64,000 nucleotides of DNA from Scandinavium lactucae. Its GTDB lineage: Bacteria > Pseudomonadota > Gammaproteobacteria > Enterobacterales > Enterobacteriaceae. Within the stretch, counting starts at the first letter, position 1. Every line of letters starts with the position of its first letter. A model generated the notes under the pieces. The model saw only the letters and a list, made by a program, of their open reading frames with translations. It was not told where the DNA came from and searched no databases. This document shows, piece after piece, positions 51,635 to 59,790 of this stretch. Location: the NCBI RefSeq assembly GCF_033843265.1, contig NZ_JAWXRD010000039.1, forward strand, positions 1-64,000, written 5' to 3'. The position numbers and the translations under genes were made by a program.

Positions 51635-52783
51635 ATGAGTTTTATGTTGGCACTGCCGAAAATCAGTCTGCATGGCGCGGGCGCTATTGGCGATATGGTT
51701 AATCTGGTGGCGGATAAACAGTGGGGTAAAGCGCTGATTGTCACCGACGGTCATCTGGTCAAAATGGGCCTGCTGGACACCCTGTTTGCCGCGCTCGATC
51801 ACCATCAGATGTCTTATCACCTGTTCGATGAAGTGTTTCCTAACCCAACGGAAGCGCTGGTACAGAAGGGTTTCCAGGCGTATCAAAGCGCAGATTGCGA
51901 CTACCTGATTGCCTTTGGAGGCGGGAGCCCAATCGACACCGCCAAAGCCATTAAAATCCTCACCGCCAACCCTGGGCCGTCGACCCGTTATTCCGGCGTC
52001 GGCAAAGTGAAAAACCCAGGCGTGCCGCTGGTGGCGATTAACACCACCGCCGGCACCGCCGCAGAGATGACCAGTAACGCGGTGATCATCGACAGCGAAC
52101 GCCAGGTGAAAGAAGTCATCATCGACGCCAACATCATCCCGGATATCGCCGTGGATGATGCCAGCGTGATGCTTGATATCCCGGCTTCGGTAACCGCCGC
52201 CACCGGTATGGACGCACTGACGCACGCCATCGAAGCCTTTGTGTCCGTAGGCGCACACCCGCTCACCGATGCCAATGCGCTGGAAGCGATTCGTTTGATT
52301 ACGCTCTGGTTGCCGGAAGCGGTCCAAAACGGTCATAACCTCGAAGCGCGTGAGCAAATGGCGTTCGGCCAGTATCTGGCGGGAATGGCGTTTAATAGCG
52401 CCGGTCTCGGACTGGTTCACGCCCTGGCACATCAGCCGGGGGCCACACACAATCTGCCGCACGGCGTGTGCAACGCCATCCTGCTGCCAGTCATCGAAAA
52501 CTTTAACCGTCCGAACGCCGTCCCTCGCTTTGCCCGCATGGCGCACGCCATGGGTGTCGACACCCGCGGCATGAGCGATGAAGCTGCGAGCATGGCGGCG
52601 ATTCAGGCCATTCGCGATCTCAGCACCCGGGTTGGTATTCCGTCTGGTTTCAGTCAACTCGGCGTCACCAAAGCCGATATCGAAGGCTGGCTGGATAAAG
52701 CCCTCGCCGACCCGTGCGCACCGTGCAACCCGCGTACCGCCAGCCGGGACGAGGTGCGCGAGCTCTATCTGGAGGCATTATGA
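51635..52783 (+). CDS. Iron-type alcohol dehydrogenase, probable L-lactaldehyde reductase
   Basis: 382-aa group III (Fe-ADH) dehydrogenase closely resembling YiaY/FucO. NAD-binding FGGGSPIDTAKAI (about residues 90-103), INTTAGTAAEMT, and the metal ligands in GMDALTHAIEAF (Asp, His) and LVHALAHQPGATHNLPHG (His and His) are complete. Between the rhamnose importer and rhaM, and in the operon that produces L-lactaldehyde via RhaD, the natural job is NADH-dependent reduction to L-1,2-propanediol. In K-12 this role is filled by the fucose-locus gene fucO. It overlaps rhaM by 4 bp. Confidence 0.87.
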   Translation: MSFMLALPKISLHGAGAIGDMVNLVADKQWGKALIVTDGHLVKMGLLDTLFAALDHHQMSYHLFDEVFPNPTEALVQKGFQAYQSADCDYLIAFGGGSPIDTAKAIKILTANPGPSTRYSGVGKVKNPGVPLVAINTTAGTAAEMTSNAVIIDSERQVKEVIIDANIIPDIAVDDASVMLDIPASVTAATGMDALTHAIEAFVSVGAHPLTDANALEAIRLITLWLPEAVQNGHNLEAREQMAFGQYLAGMAFNSAGLGLVHALAHQPGATHNLPHGVCNAILLPVIENFNRPNAVPRFARMAHAMGVDTRGMSDEAASMAAIQAIRDLSTRVGIPSGFSQLGVTKADIEGWLDKALADPCAPCNPRTASRDEVRELYLEAL

Positions 52784-53094
52784 TCCGCAAAGCTTTTGTC
52801 ATGCAGGTGCATCCGCACACACATGAGGAATATGAACGTCGCCACAATCCTATCTGGCCCGAGCTGGAAGCGGTGCTGAAAGCGCATGGCGCGCATCATT
52901 ACGCCATTTATCTCGATAAGCCCCGCAACCTGCTATTTGCCACGGTGGAAATTGAGTCGGAAGAGCGCTGGAACGCCGTCGCCAGCACCGATGTCTGCCA
53001 GCGCTGGTGGAAATACATGGGGGAAGTGATGCCCTCAAATCCGGATAACAGCCCGGTGAGCGCGGAACTAAAAGAAGTGTTCTGGCTGGAGTAA
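52780..53094 (+). CDS. rhaM: L-rhamnose mutarotase RhaM
   Basis: 104-aa dimeric ferredoxin-like protein that interconverts alpha- and beta-L-rhamnose, supplying the anomer used by RhaA. Length equals E. coli RhaM; conserved MQVHPHTHEEYERRHNPIWPE and RWWKYMGEVMP are present, with the catalytic His in the HNPIWPEL segment. The ATG at 52780 follows GGAGG and overlaps the dehydrogenase stop (ATGA); the longer open frame from 52714 lies within that gene. Last gene of the rhamnose operon. Confidence 0.95.
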   Translation: MIRKAFVMQVHPHTHEEYERRHNPIWPELEAVLKAHGAHHYAIYLDKPRNLLFATVEIESEERWNAVASTDVCQRWWKYMGEVMPSNPDNSPVSAELKEVFWLE

Positions 53095-53105
53095 GTCTCT
53101 CTACC

Positions 53106-53132
53106 TGTCCTCCTCGACGATTGGGGAGGACA
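53106..53132 (+). terminator. Hairpin after rhaM
   Basis: TGTCCTCC (53106-53113) pairs with GGAGGACA (53125-53132) around an 11-nt loop. No T-run follows, so it may be an mRNA 3' end or Rho-linked structure. Confidence 0.5.
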
Positions 53133-53244
53133 ACAACAATGATGTTGGCGGCGCTGGATCTGTCAAACACCCTCGATTTGAGCTTGTAAGTCATCCTTAC
53201 AGGTTGAACTTTGTTCAAACTCTCTCCCACTGATAAATCAATTC

Positions 53245-53313
53245 TGTGATTAATCTCGCGCAGGGCGATTTCTCTATTGTGCTATGTTCCCTCTCAACTG
53301 GCATACGCCAGTT
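53245..53313 (+). promoter_or_regulatory. Candidate control region of the GH4-PTS operon
   Basis: TGTGATTAATCTCGCG (53245-53260) is a partial CRP match. Downstream, AACTGGC-ATAC-GCCAGTT (53296-53313) is a perfect inverted repeat ending 7 bp before the GGAG of the GH4 gene; it could be an operator for the GntR-type regulator or a leader hairpin. Both are visible in the sequence; function is inferred. Confidence 0.42.
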
Positions 53314-53333
53314 AACACATGGAGAACCAGGCA

Positions 53334-54644
53334 ATGGAAAGACTCAAAGTGGTCACCGTCGGCGGCGGCTCAAGCTATACACCAGAATTGATTGACGGTT
53401 TTATCCGTCGTCATCAGGAACTGCCCGTCAGTGAGTACTGGCTGGTCGATATTGACGCCGGAAAAGAGAAGCTGGAGATAGTCGGGGCGTTAGCCCAGAG
53501 GATGGTAAAAAAAGCGGGCATCAAGATGACCGTCCATCTCACCACCCATCTGGATGAAGCGCTCGCGGGTGCCGATTTCGTCACCACCCAAATACGCGTG
53601 GGACAACTTGCGGCGCGTATTCAGGATGAAAAAATTCCTCTGCGCTATGGCGTTCTGGGGCAGGAAACCACCGGCCCAGGCGGGTTTATGAAGGCACAGC
53701 GCACCATTCCCGTATTGCTCGCGTTATGCCGCAAGATGGAAGAGCATTGCCCCGATGCGTGGCTGATTAACTTCACCAATCCGGCAGGCATCGTTACCGA
53801 AGCGCTTTCCCGCTACAGCCCCATCAAATCCCTCGGTATTTGCAGCGGCGCAAACAGCATGCTGCGGGATATCGCCCATGCGTATGGCGTTGAGAGAGAT
53901 GAGGTTTATGCACGGATCATGGGGTTAAACCACTTGATCTTCGCCGATCGCATTGCCGTCAACGGTCACGATATGACCGATGATTTTATTGAGAAACTGG
54001 CTCAGGGCGTGGGCAGTAATCAGCTCAAAAACATTCCTGATATTGGCCTGCCCGCGGAGTTTATTCGCGCGTTAAAACTCTATCCGCTCTCCTATCTGAA
54101 GTATTTTTATCTCAACCGGGAAACGGTGGAACACGAATGCCAGACGCTTGCGCAAGGCATGACGCGCGGCGAGCAGTCACTGATGATTGAAAAATCCCTG
54201 TTTGAACTCTATCGCGACCCTGGTCTGTGCGAAAAACCGGCGGCGCTTTCCGCCAGGGGTGGCGCACTCTATTCTGATACCGCCTGCTCAATTATCAGTT
54301 CGATTTACAACAACAAGTGCGAAATCCACGTTGTGAATGTACCTAACCAGGGAACCACACCGGACCTCTCCGATACCGCGGTTATCGAAACAAATGCCAT
54401 GATCGATGCCAGCGGCGCGCACCCGTTAGCCTACGGGCGGCTGCCTGCGTCAATCAAGGGGCTTATTCAGAGCGTGAAGGCATTTGAAGAATTGACGGTA
54501 GAGGCCGCGATGACCGGCGATAAATCGACCGCCCTGCTGGCTCTGGCTTCACATCCCCTGGTTCCTTCCGTCGCCGTGGCAGAACAGATCCTGCATGACT
54601 ATCTGGCGGCCAATTGGAACTATTTACCGCAATACACACGGTAA
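53334..54644 (+). CDS. GH4-family 6-phospho-beta-glucosidase (CelF/LicH-like)
   Basis: 436-aa NAD- and Mn-dependent glycosidase of family GH4, acting on PTS-imported phosphorylated disaccharides by an oxidation-elimination mechanism. Rossmann motif VTVGGGSSYTPELIDGF (residues 7-23), INFTNPAGIVTEAL, and the metal ligands Cys170 (GICSGAN) and His200 (MGLNHLIF) are present. Start: an ATG at 53319 (MENQAM...) is in frame, but GGAG lies 9 bp before the ATG at 53334, which gives MERLKVVTV. Next to a cellobiose-type EIIC, so a phosphorylated beta-glucoside is the likely substrate; GH4 also includes alpha-specific members. Confidence 0.88.
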   Translation: MERLKVVTVGGGSSYTPELIDGFIRRHQELPVSEYWLVDIDAGKEKLEIVGALAQRMVKKAGIKMTVHLTTHLDEALAGADFVTTQIRVGQLAARIQDEKIPLRYGVLGQETTGPGGFMKAQRTIPVLLALCRKMEEHCPDAWLINFTNPAGIVTEALSRYSPIKSLGICSGANSMLRDIAHAYGVERDEVYARIMGLNHLIFADRIAVNGHDMTDDFIEKLAQGVGSNQLKNIPDIGLPAEFIRALKLYPLSYLKYFYLNRETVEHECQTLAQGMTRGEQSLMIEKSLFELYRDPGLCEKPAALSARGGALYSDTACSIISSIYNNKCEIHVVNVPNQGTTPDLSDTAVIETNAMIDASGAHPLAYGRLPASIKGLIQSVKAFEELTVEAAMTGDKSTALLALASHPLVPSVAVAEQILHDYLAANWNYLPQYTR

Positions 54645-54671
54645 CGCCGTCGGGATTTACAGGGAGTAAAT

Positions 54672-55931
54672 ATGAATCATTTTCTAGAGAACAGCGTCGT
54701 CCCGATCCTGGTGAAAATCGGCAATAACGTGGTGCTGGTCGCCGTGCGCAACGGGATCGCGTTTACCCTACCGTTTATTATCGCCGGGAGTCTTTTCCTG
54801 ATTATTGCCAATCTGCCCATTCCGGGATGGAGCGCATGGCTCGGTGACTACGCCACGCTGTTAAGCATTCCGGTCCAGGCAACCTTTGGCGCGATTGGGT
54901 TGATTGCCGCAATTGGCATCAGTTACAACCTCGCCAGGCATTACGCGTTGGATGGACTCAGTTGCGTCTGCATTACGGTTGCGGTGTTTCTGTTATCGCA
55001 ACTCGACGACCACTATCAGGTTAACGTTAATAATTTTGGTGCCTCCGGGCTTTTTTCCGCCATCATCCTTTCGGTATTGACGGTGTATATCGTGCGTTTT
55101 TTTATCGTGCGCAAGCTGTATATCAAAATGCCCGAAGGCGTTCCGCCCGCCGTTTTGCAATCGTTCGTCAGTCTGGCACCGGCCTGTGTCTGCCTGGGGC
55201 TTATCTGGTTCGTGCGCGTGGTGCTGAATTTTGATATCAACGCGTTTTTCACGCTGATGCTCAGCCCACTGGTTAACGGGCTGGATACATTGCCCGGTAT
55301 GCTAATGCTGGTTGGGTTAATCTCTCTGCTGTGGTGCTGCGGTATACATGGCACCAATGTTCTGTCAGGGATCACCAGCCCGATTTTTCTCACGTTTATC
55401 GCCGAAAATACCCAAGCTTACCTGGCACACCAGCCCATACCGCACATTAACGCCGAAGGGTTTTACACCATCTTTATTTGTTCGGGTGGCTCCGGTGCAA
55501 CGATGGGACTGGTGCTGGCGATGCTGCTGTCGAAAAGCCGCTACTACAAATCGGTTGGCCGTATCTCCTTTGGCCCGGCGCTGTTTTGCATCAACGAACC
55601 GGTTATTTTTGGGGTCCCGATGGTGTTCAACCCGCTGATGATGATCCCGCTCATCGCCACGCCGATGGTGATTTGTACCTGCTCGTGGCTTTTGATGTCA
55701 TTTGGCATTATCGGTAAACCTGTGCTGCAGGTGCCGTGGACGATGCCCCCTATTCTTAATGCGTATTTTGCCACCGGCGGCAATATCCCGGCCGCAATCT
55801 GGTCCGGCTGTATGGTCGTTATCTCAACGGTTATCTATTTCCCGTTCTTTAAGATGCTGGAGAAAAAACAGCTGATCGAGGAAAAGGCGGAAATGCAAAG
55901 GACACAATCCCGATTGAGTGAGCACGCTTAA
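54672..55931 (+). CDS. PTS lactose/cellobiose-family EIIC permease
   Basis: 419-aa integral membrane EIIC (CelB/ChbC-like; family usually about 430-450). About ten hydrophobic segments, beginning VRNGIAFTLPFIIAGSLFLII; signature CINEPVIFGVPMVFNP (residues 310-325) with the sugar-binding Glu. It follows the GH4 gene by 27 bp in the same operon. No EIIA or EIIB of the Lac/Cel family lies anywhere in the window, so it must borrow these components. A GGGCGTG/CACGCCC hairpin follows the stop. Confidence 0.9.
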   Translation: MNHFLENSVVPILVKIGNNVVLVAVRNGIAFTLPFIIAGSLFLIIANLPIPGWSAWLGDYATLLSIPVQATFGAIGLIAAIGISYNLARHYALDGLSCVCITVAVFLLSQLDDHYQVNVNNFGASGLFSAIILSVLTVYIVRFFIVRKLYIKMPEGVPPAVLQSFVSLAPACVCLGLIWFVRVVLNFDINAFFTLMLSPLVNGLDTLPGMLMLVGLISLLWCCGIHGTNVLSGITSPIFLTFIAENTQAYLAHQPIPHINAEGFYTIFICSGGSGATMGLVLAMLLSKSRYYKSVGRISFGPALFCINEPVIFGVPMVFNPLMMIPLIATPMVICTCSWLLMSFGIIGKPVLQVPWTMPPILNAYFATGGNIPAAIWSGCMVVISTVIYFPFFKMLEKKQLIEEKAEMQRTQSRLSEHA

Positions 55932-55937
55932 ATTTCA

Positions 55938-55955
55938 GGGCGTGGAAACACGCCC
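55938..55955 (+). terminator. Hairpin between EIIC and GntR genes
   Basis: GGGCGTG (55938-55944), GAAA tetraloop, CACGCCC (55949-55955). Stable stem without a T-run, 6 bp after the EIIC stop; could attenuate read-through into the regulator gene. Confidence 0.45.
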
Positions 55956-56011
55956 ATCCCGATCCACAGTGGTACAATGCCCTCCCTTTCTTTCTTAGCG
56001 ATTCCTTTTAC

Positions 56012-56740
56012 ATGGTTGCTCGTTACATCGAAATTAAGAACAGTATCAAAGACGATATTCTGCAAAAGCGCTACCAGGTGGGGGAGAAGATCCCTTCCGA
56101 AAGAGAGCTGGCGCTGATTTATGGCGTGACGCGCGTCACTTTGCAAAAATCGATGCATCTGTTGGAGCAAGAAGGATTCATTGAGCGAATTCACGGGAAA
56201 GGGATGTTTGTTGCCCGTGTTATCGACGATGATGTGTACATGCTTAACAATGGTGCGGGGGATTCTGTTCTCGGTTTCTCACGTGAATTCCATCACCAGG
56301 CAAAGATATCCAGCCAGCTCATTACGCATCAAATGCTGTGCGCCACGCCTGAGATTGCTCAACAACTTGAAGCGCAACCGGGGCAGGTTCTGCACTATAT
56401 TCGCCGCGTACGTCTCATTGATAACACGCCAGTACTGATTGAAGACTCATGGATCAACGCCGCAGTGATTGCCGATATCCCCAATACGGTGCTGGATGGC
56501 GGCTCGCTGTATGAATATATTGAAACCTACACCGGCAAAAAAATTAAATTCTATAATTCGGTGATTGAGGGCGACCTGTTTACCAAAGAGATGGCTGACA
56601 TGCTTGGTATCGCGCCAGGCGTGCCGATGCTGAAAGTCTCGGGTGTGACGAAACTCGAAGATGGAACCGCGTTTAACTATTCGCTCAGCTATAACCGGGC
56701 AGATAAGTTTAAAATAAAGAATAATTGGGTCGGAAAGTAA
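56012..56740 (+). CDS. GntR-family (HutC/UTRA) regulator of the sugar module
   Basis: 242-aa regulator with an N-terminal winged HTH (residues 1-70; KIPSERELALIYGVTRVTLQKSMHLL) and a C-terminal UTRA ligand domain (about 90-238; VLHYIRRVRLIDNTPVLIEDSW). The subgroup usually represses genes for uptake and hydrolysis of phosphorylated sugars, with the sugar phosphate as inducer. Located directly behind GH4 and EIIC and in the same direction, so local control of those genes is likely. It may have its own promoter (GGTACAATGCC, about 55971-55981). AT content seems higher than in neighbouring core genes. Confidence 0.88.
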   Translation: MVARYIEIKNSIKDDILQKRYQVGEKIPSERELALIYGVTRVTLQKSMHLLEQEGFIERIHGKGMFVARVIDDDVYMLNNGAGDSVLGFSREFHHQAKISSQLITHQMLCATPEIAQQLEAQPGQVLHYIRRVRLIDNTPVLIEDSWINAAVIADIPNTVLDGGSLYEYIETYTGKKIKFYNSVIEGDLFTKEMADMLGIAPGVPMLKVSGVTKLEDGTAFNYSLSYNRADKFKIKNNWVGK

Positions 56741-56741
56741 A

Positions 56742-56763
56742 AAGCGCCTGAGACCAGGCGCTT
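56742..56763. terminator. Terminator between the GntR gene and the glycoporin gene
   Basis: AAGCGCCTG-AGAC-CAGGCGCTT, perfect 9-bp stem between convergent genes. Only short T/A runs flank it. Confidence 0.7.
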
Positions 56764-56780
56764 AAACGTATTAAGCATTT

Positions 56781-58178
56781 TTAGAAGTAATATTTGAACC
56801 GCACGCGTGCGCCGTAGCGATCGTCATCACTGGAAATCTTCTCATCGCTCTGGATTTTAGACCAGTAGGTTCCCAGATAGATATTGAAGTTATTCATATC
56901 CATCACGTTTGGAATCAAATAAGAAGCATGTATGGTATGAATATCATAGGTGCCTTCGTCGGTGATGATACAGTCTTCATCGCAAACCATTTTTTCAAAA
57001 TCGTCGATTTTATTATGGGCGTAGATATAACCTAGCTCGAAGTTTTTCCATAACGCGTTAGCGGCGGTAGTAAAATCTTCTTCATTATCGGCATCCATAT
57101 ACGCGGTATTGAGATTTAATGTGACACCATTTTCGGGATCGGTTTTCTTACCGTCCCATGTCATGGTCAAACCATACCCGGTACGATCGGACTGATCGAC
57201 AAACTCACCTTTGCTATTGGTATAACCATACGCGTTATTAATGACGTTAGATTCCATTGCCGCAGAGAATGCCAGCTCTTTCATCGGAGACCAGGAAACG
57301 ACCGGGCGCATATAAATAACATTTTTCTCTTTATCCATCTCACGACCATGATAGGTGCGTCCATTGGCACTCACGTTATCATTATCAGCAAAAAGCGTTG
57401 CGCCATCTTCTATCAGTGAATTTAATTCAAAATACCAGTCATCAATTTGCTTACTCAGCAAGAAGTTACCGCCCGCATCGGAACGCCCGCGCCCTTCTTT
57501 CATCATGTAAATATAGCCCTGGCCATCGCTATAAAGGTCATTGGCCGTATTACCCGAATGCTCAACGAAGGTATCCTGATTGAGCGGGAACATATCAAAT
57601 GCTTCAAAGCGGCCCACTTTCACTTTCCAGTCATTTTCCTGACCAAAATGAAAATAGGCATCATCAAGGTTCATGCTGCCATACATATCAGCCAACGGCT
57701 GAATGGAGAAGCCAGCATAACGGCCATCATTCAGTTTACGCATACCGTCAACACCAAGCAGGATACGACCATCCATGTCCCACTGTTCGGTGGTGTTATC
57801 TTCGTTGAGTTTGGTCAGCGTGCCTCTTTTACTCTCCGCATCCATGTTGAATTCGACATCACCGTAAATTTTCAGGTCACCGTAGCCGGAAAGCGAGAGC
57901 GCCGGGGTGGTGGCGTTTTTTGCGGTCTCCGTTGCCGGAGTCTCGCTTTTCACCACTACGCGTTCCTGTACTTCCTTGATCTCCTTCCGAGCCGTGATTT
58001 GCTGGGTTCTCAATACCTGAACTTCTTGCTCTGCTTTTTCAGCCCGATGTTCAGCTGAAATGAGTCGATCTTCAAGTAATTGAAGACGTTGTTCAACGGT
58101 GAGCGAAGTTGATTTTGCGGTAGCCGAATGCCCCACCAGTAAGCATCCGATAGCCACTGCGATTGCCGTTTTTTTCAT
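56781..58178 (-). CDS. RafY-like outer membrane glycoporin
   Basis: 465-aa precursor. Signal peptide MKKTAIAVAIGCLLVGHSATA; a periplasmic coiled coil at about residues 25-60 (LTVEQRLQLLEDRLISAEH...) as in ScrY, BglH and RafY; then a barrel with KVGRFEAFDMFPLNQDTF, typical of the RafY/Porin_8 group, and a C-terminal strand ARVRFKYYF ending in Phe. A cysteine pair (VCDEDC) probably sits in an external loop. Two ATGs compete: 58184 (MYMKK) and 58178 (MKK); AGGA is only 3 bp from the first but about 9 bp from the second, so I prefer 58178. Convergent with the GH4-PTS-GntR genes and likely their outer-membrane entry route. Confidence 0.83.
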   Translation of the reverse strand: MKKTAIAVAIGCLLVGHSATAKSTSLTVEQRLQLLEDRLISAEHRAEKAEQEVQVLRTQQITARKEIKEVQERVVVKSETPATETAKNATTPALSLSGYGDLKIYGDVEFNMDAESKRGTLTKLNEDNTTEQWDMDGRILLGVDGMRKLNDGRYAGFSIQPLADMYGSMNLDDAYFHFGQENDWKVKVGRFEAFDMFPLNQDTFVEHSGNTANDLYSDGQGYIYMMKEGRGRSDAGGNFLLSKQIDDWYFELNSLIEDGATLFADNDNVSANGRTYHGREMDKEKNVIYMRPVVSWSPMKELAFSAAMESNVINNAYGYTNSKGEFVDQSDRTGYGLTMTWDGKKTDPENGVTLNLNTAYMDADNEEDFTTAANALWKNFELGYIYAHNKIDDFEKMVCDEDCIITDEGTYDIHTIHASYLIPNVMDMNNFNIYLGTYWSKIQSDEKISSDDDRYGARVRFKYYF

Positions 58179-58277
58179 ATACATCGTTCCTTGAGGAAAT
58201 AATAAAGCGGGCGTTACCTTCCGCCATGAATATATTTTTGCGATGAATGATTTATAGTTATAACGTATTTAAAAAAG

Positions 58278-58331
58278 GGAATGATTTGCATTCATTCCGC
58301 TTGATTTCATTCAGAAAGACATTGAATGAAA
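58278..58331. promoter_or_regulatory. Two inverted repeats upstream of the glycoporin gene
   Basis: GGAATGA-7 nt-TCATTCC (58278-58298) and TTTCATTCA-9 nt-TGAATGAAA (58305-58331), sharing the TCATTC half-site. They lie 100-150 bp upstream of the porin start in an otherwise AT-rich 299-bp gap (58179-58477) and look like operators for a dimeric regulator. Nothing else is recognisable in the gap apart from the XRE terminator. Confidence 0.45.
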
Positions 58332-58443
58332 CCGACAAGGGATAATATTGATTAGCACGGAAAGGTGATAATGAAAATAGACAACAACGTGAGCGAGATA
58401 ACACCCATTGTTTTAAATCATATAAGAAATAAATCAATTAAAC

Positions 58444-58473
58444 GAAAAACCGCCCTACTCATTGAGGGCGGTT
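58444..58473 (-). terminator. Terminator of the XRE-cupin gene
   Basis: Minus strand AACCGCCCT and AGGGCGGTT pair (58448-58472) and are followed by TTTTT, 5 bp past the stop. Confidence 0.85.
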
Positions 58474-58477
58474 ATCA

Positions 58478-59026
58478 TTAATTCTGTTCAGCGATCAAAA
58501 TGGCCTGAGTATCGTCTTCCAGCGCTTTGAAAACATGCTCACGGTCGGCGGGGTAACAGATGTAATCACCTGCACCTAACTCTTCCGGCGCGCCGGTCAG
58601 GCCCACCATCGCCCGGCCTTGGGTGACAATAATATGCTCAACGGATCCAGGCGAATGCGGGTGAGAAATGCGGTCTGCGCCCGGCTGCGTCATCAACAGG
58701 TAAATATCCCGACGGGCACCCGGCGGACAAGTGGCGAGCAAAATCGCCTGATAGTTTGCCTGTTCGGCCATCACTTTCGTGCCCTCACCCCGGCGGATCA
58801 CTTGAGTCGTAGGTGCCTGTGGTTCAAGCAAACGGGCAAATGGAATATCCAGCGCCACGCAAAGCGACCACAGCGTTTCCAGGCTAGGATTACCGTTTCC
58901 TGCTTCAAGCTGAGACAGCGTGGATTTAGCAATCCCGGCCCGGCGAGCGATCTCCGCCAGTGAAAGCCCGGTACGCTGGCGTTCACGCACCAGGCTGCTG
59001 GCGATCACGCTGATTGGCTGTGTCAT
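58478..59026 (-). CDS. XRE-family transcriptional regulator with cupin domain
   Basis: 182-aa two-domain regulator: HTH_XRE at about residues 8-62 (RQRTGLSLAEIARRAGIAKSTLSQLEAG) and a small C-terminal cupin (about 105-178; HPHSPGSVEHIIVTQGRAMVGL) that in relatives binds an amino acid or other small effector. The ATG at 59026 follows GGAG at 6 bp; the extension to 59038 lacks an RBS. Divergent from azlCD with a perfect palindrome in the 101-bp gap, so it very probably regulates azlCD and itself. The effector is not known. Confidence 0.9.
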   Translation of the reverse strand: MTQPISVIASSLVRERQRTGLSLAEIARRAGIAKSTLSQLEAGNGNPSLETLWSLCVALDIPFARLLEPQAPTTQVIRRGEGTKVMAEQANYQAILLATCPPGARRDIYLLMTQPGADRISHPHSPGSVEHIIVTQGRAMVGLTGAPEELGAGDYICYPADREHVFKALEDDTQAILIAEQN

Positions 59027-59049
59027 ACACGGCTCCATATATTATAAAA

Positions 59050-59111
59050 CGAACGAATCGTTCGACTTGAAAAACGAATCAACACTGTTCATTATAATGG
59101 AAACTCGTTCG
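59050..59111. promoter_or_regulatory. Palindromic operator region between the XRE gene and azlCD
   Basis: CGAACGAATCGTTCG (59050-59064) is a perfect 15-bp palindrome. The half-site recurs as AACGAATC (59073-59080) and as TCGTTCG (59105-59111), flanking TATAAT (59093-59098), a good -10 for azlC. The spacing suggests repression by the XRE-cupin protein at both promoters. Confidence 0.7.
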
Positions 59112-59127
59112 ATATGGCTAAAACTGG

Positions 59128-59790
59128 ATGACCAAACTTTCTCTCTCCTGCCTGAAAGGCGACACCATCAAAGCCATCGTACTGGTCTGCGTGGCGGTGG
59201 GTGTGGTCGCCGTCTCGTATGGATCGCTGGCGATGTCATGGGGCTTTCCGCTGTGGGTGCCGCTGGCGTTGTCTACGCTGGTGCTGGGCGGCGCATCTGA
59301 ATTTATGTTTCTCGGGATAATTGTCAGCGGCGGTAATCCGTTTGCCGCAGCGGCGGCGGGCTTGCTGGTGAACGCCCGACATATCCCCTTCGGTATTGCA
59401 GTGCGTGAACTGGTGGGCACCCGCGCCATCGGCCTGCTGGGCTGCCATATCATGAATGATGAAAGCGTGGTGTTTGGCCTGTCTCAACCGACGCCTGAAC
59501 AGCGTAAAGCCGCCTACTGGCTGTGCGGCTGCGGGATAGCCATCCTTTGGCCGGTCGGTGTTCTGCTGGGCAGCGGCGTTGGTAAATTGCTGCCCGCCCC
59601 GGAAACCATCGGCCTCGATGCGGTATTCCCGGCTATTTTGCTGGCACTCGTCGTCCCGGCGCTCAAGAAACGCACCACGTTAATTCGCGCACTCAGCGGG
59701 GCCGCGATTTCACTGGCGTCTGTGCCGTTCACCCCTGCTGGCGTGCCGGTTCTGCTGTCGCTGCTGGGTATTTTCGCGAGGAAAAAATAA
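59128..59790 (+). CDS. AzlC-family amino acid exporter, large subunit
   Basis: 220-aa inner-membrane protein of the AzlC/YgaZ branched-chain amino acid exporter family. About five to seven TM helices; the family segments GGASEFMFLGIIVSGGNPF, LLVNARHIPFGIAV and HIMNDESVVFGL are intact. It has no strong Shine-Dalgarno sequence before the ATG at 59128, which could be meaningful or indicate a different start. Overlaps azlD by one base (TAATG). In Bacillus, AzlCD exports azaleucine; in E. coli, YgaZH exports valine. Substrate here unknown. Confidence 0.88.
   Translation: MTKLSLSCLKGDTIKAIVLVCVAVGVVAVSYGSLAMSWGFPLWVPLALSTLVLGGASEFMFLGIIVSGGNPFAAAAAGLLVNARHIPFGIAVRELVGTRAIGLLGCHIMNDESVVFGLSQPTPEQRKAAYWLCGCGIAILWPVGVLLGSGVGKLLPAPETIGLDAVFPAILLALVVPALKKRTTLIRALSGAAISLASVPFTPAGVPVLLSLLGIFARKK

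Noticed and set aside
51620..52657. 345-codon minus-strand frame across the alcohol dehydrogenase gene
   Set aside because: Antisense shadow of an intact, conserved gene; no recognisable protein features.
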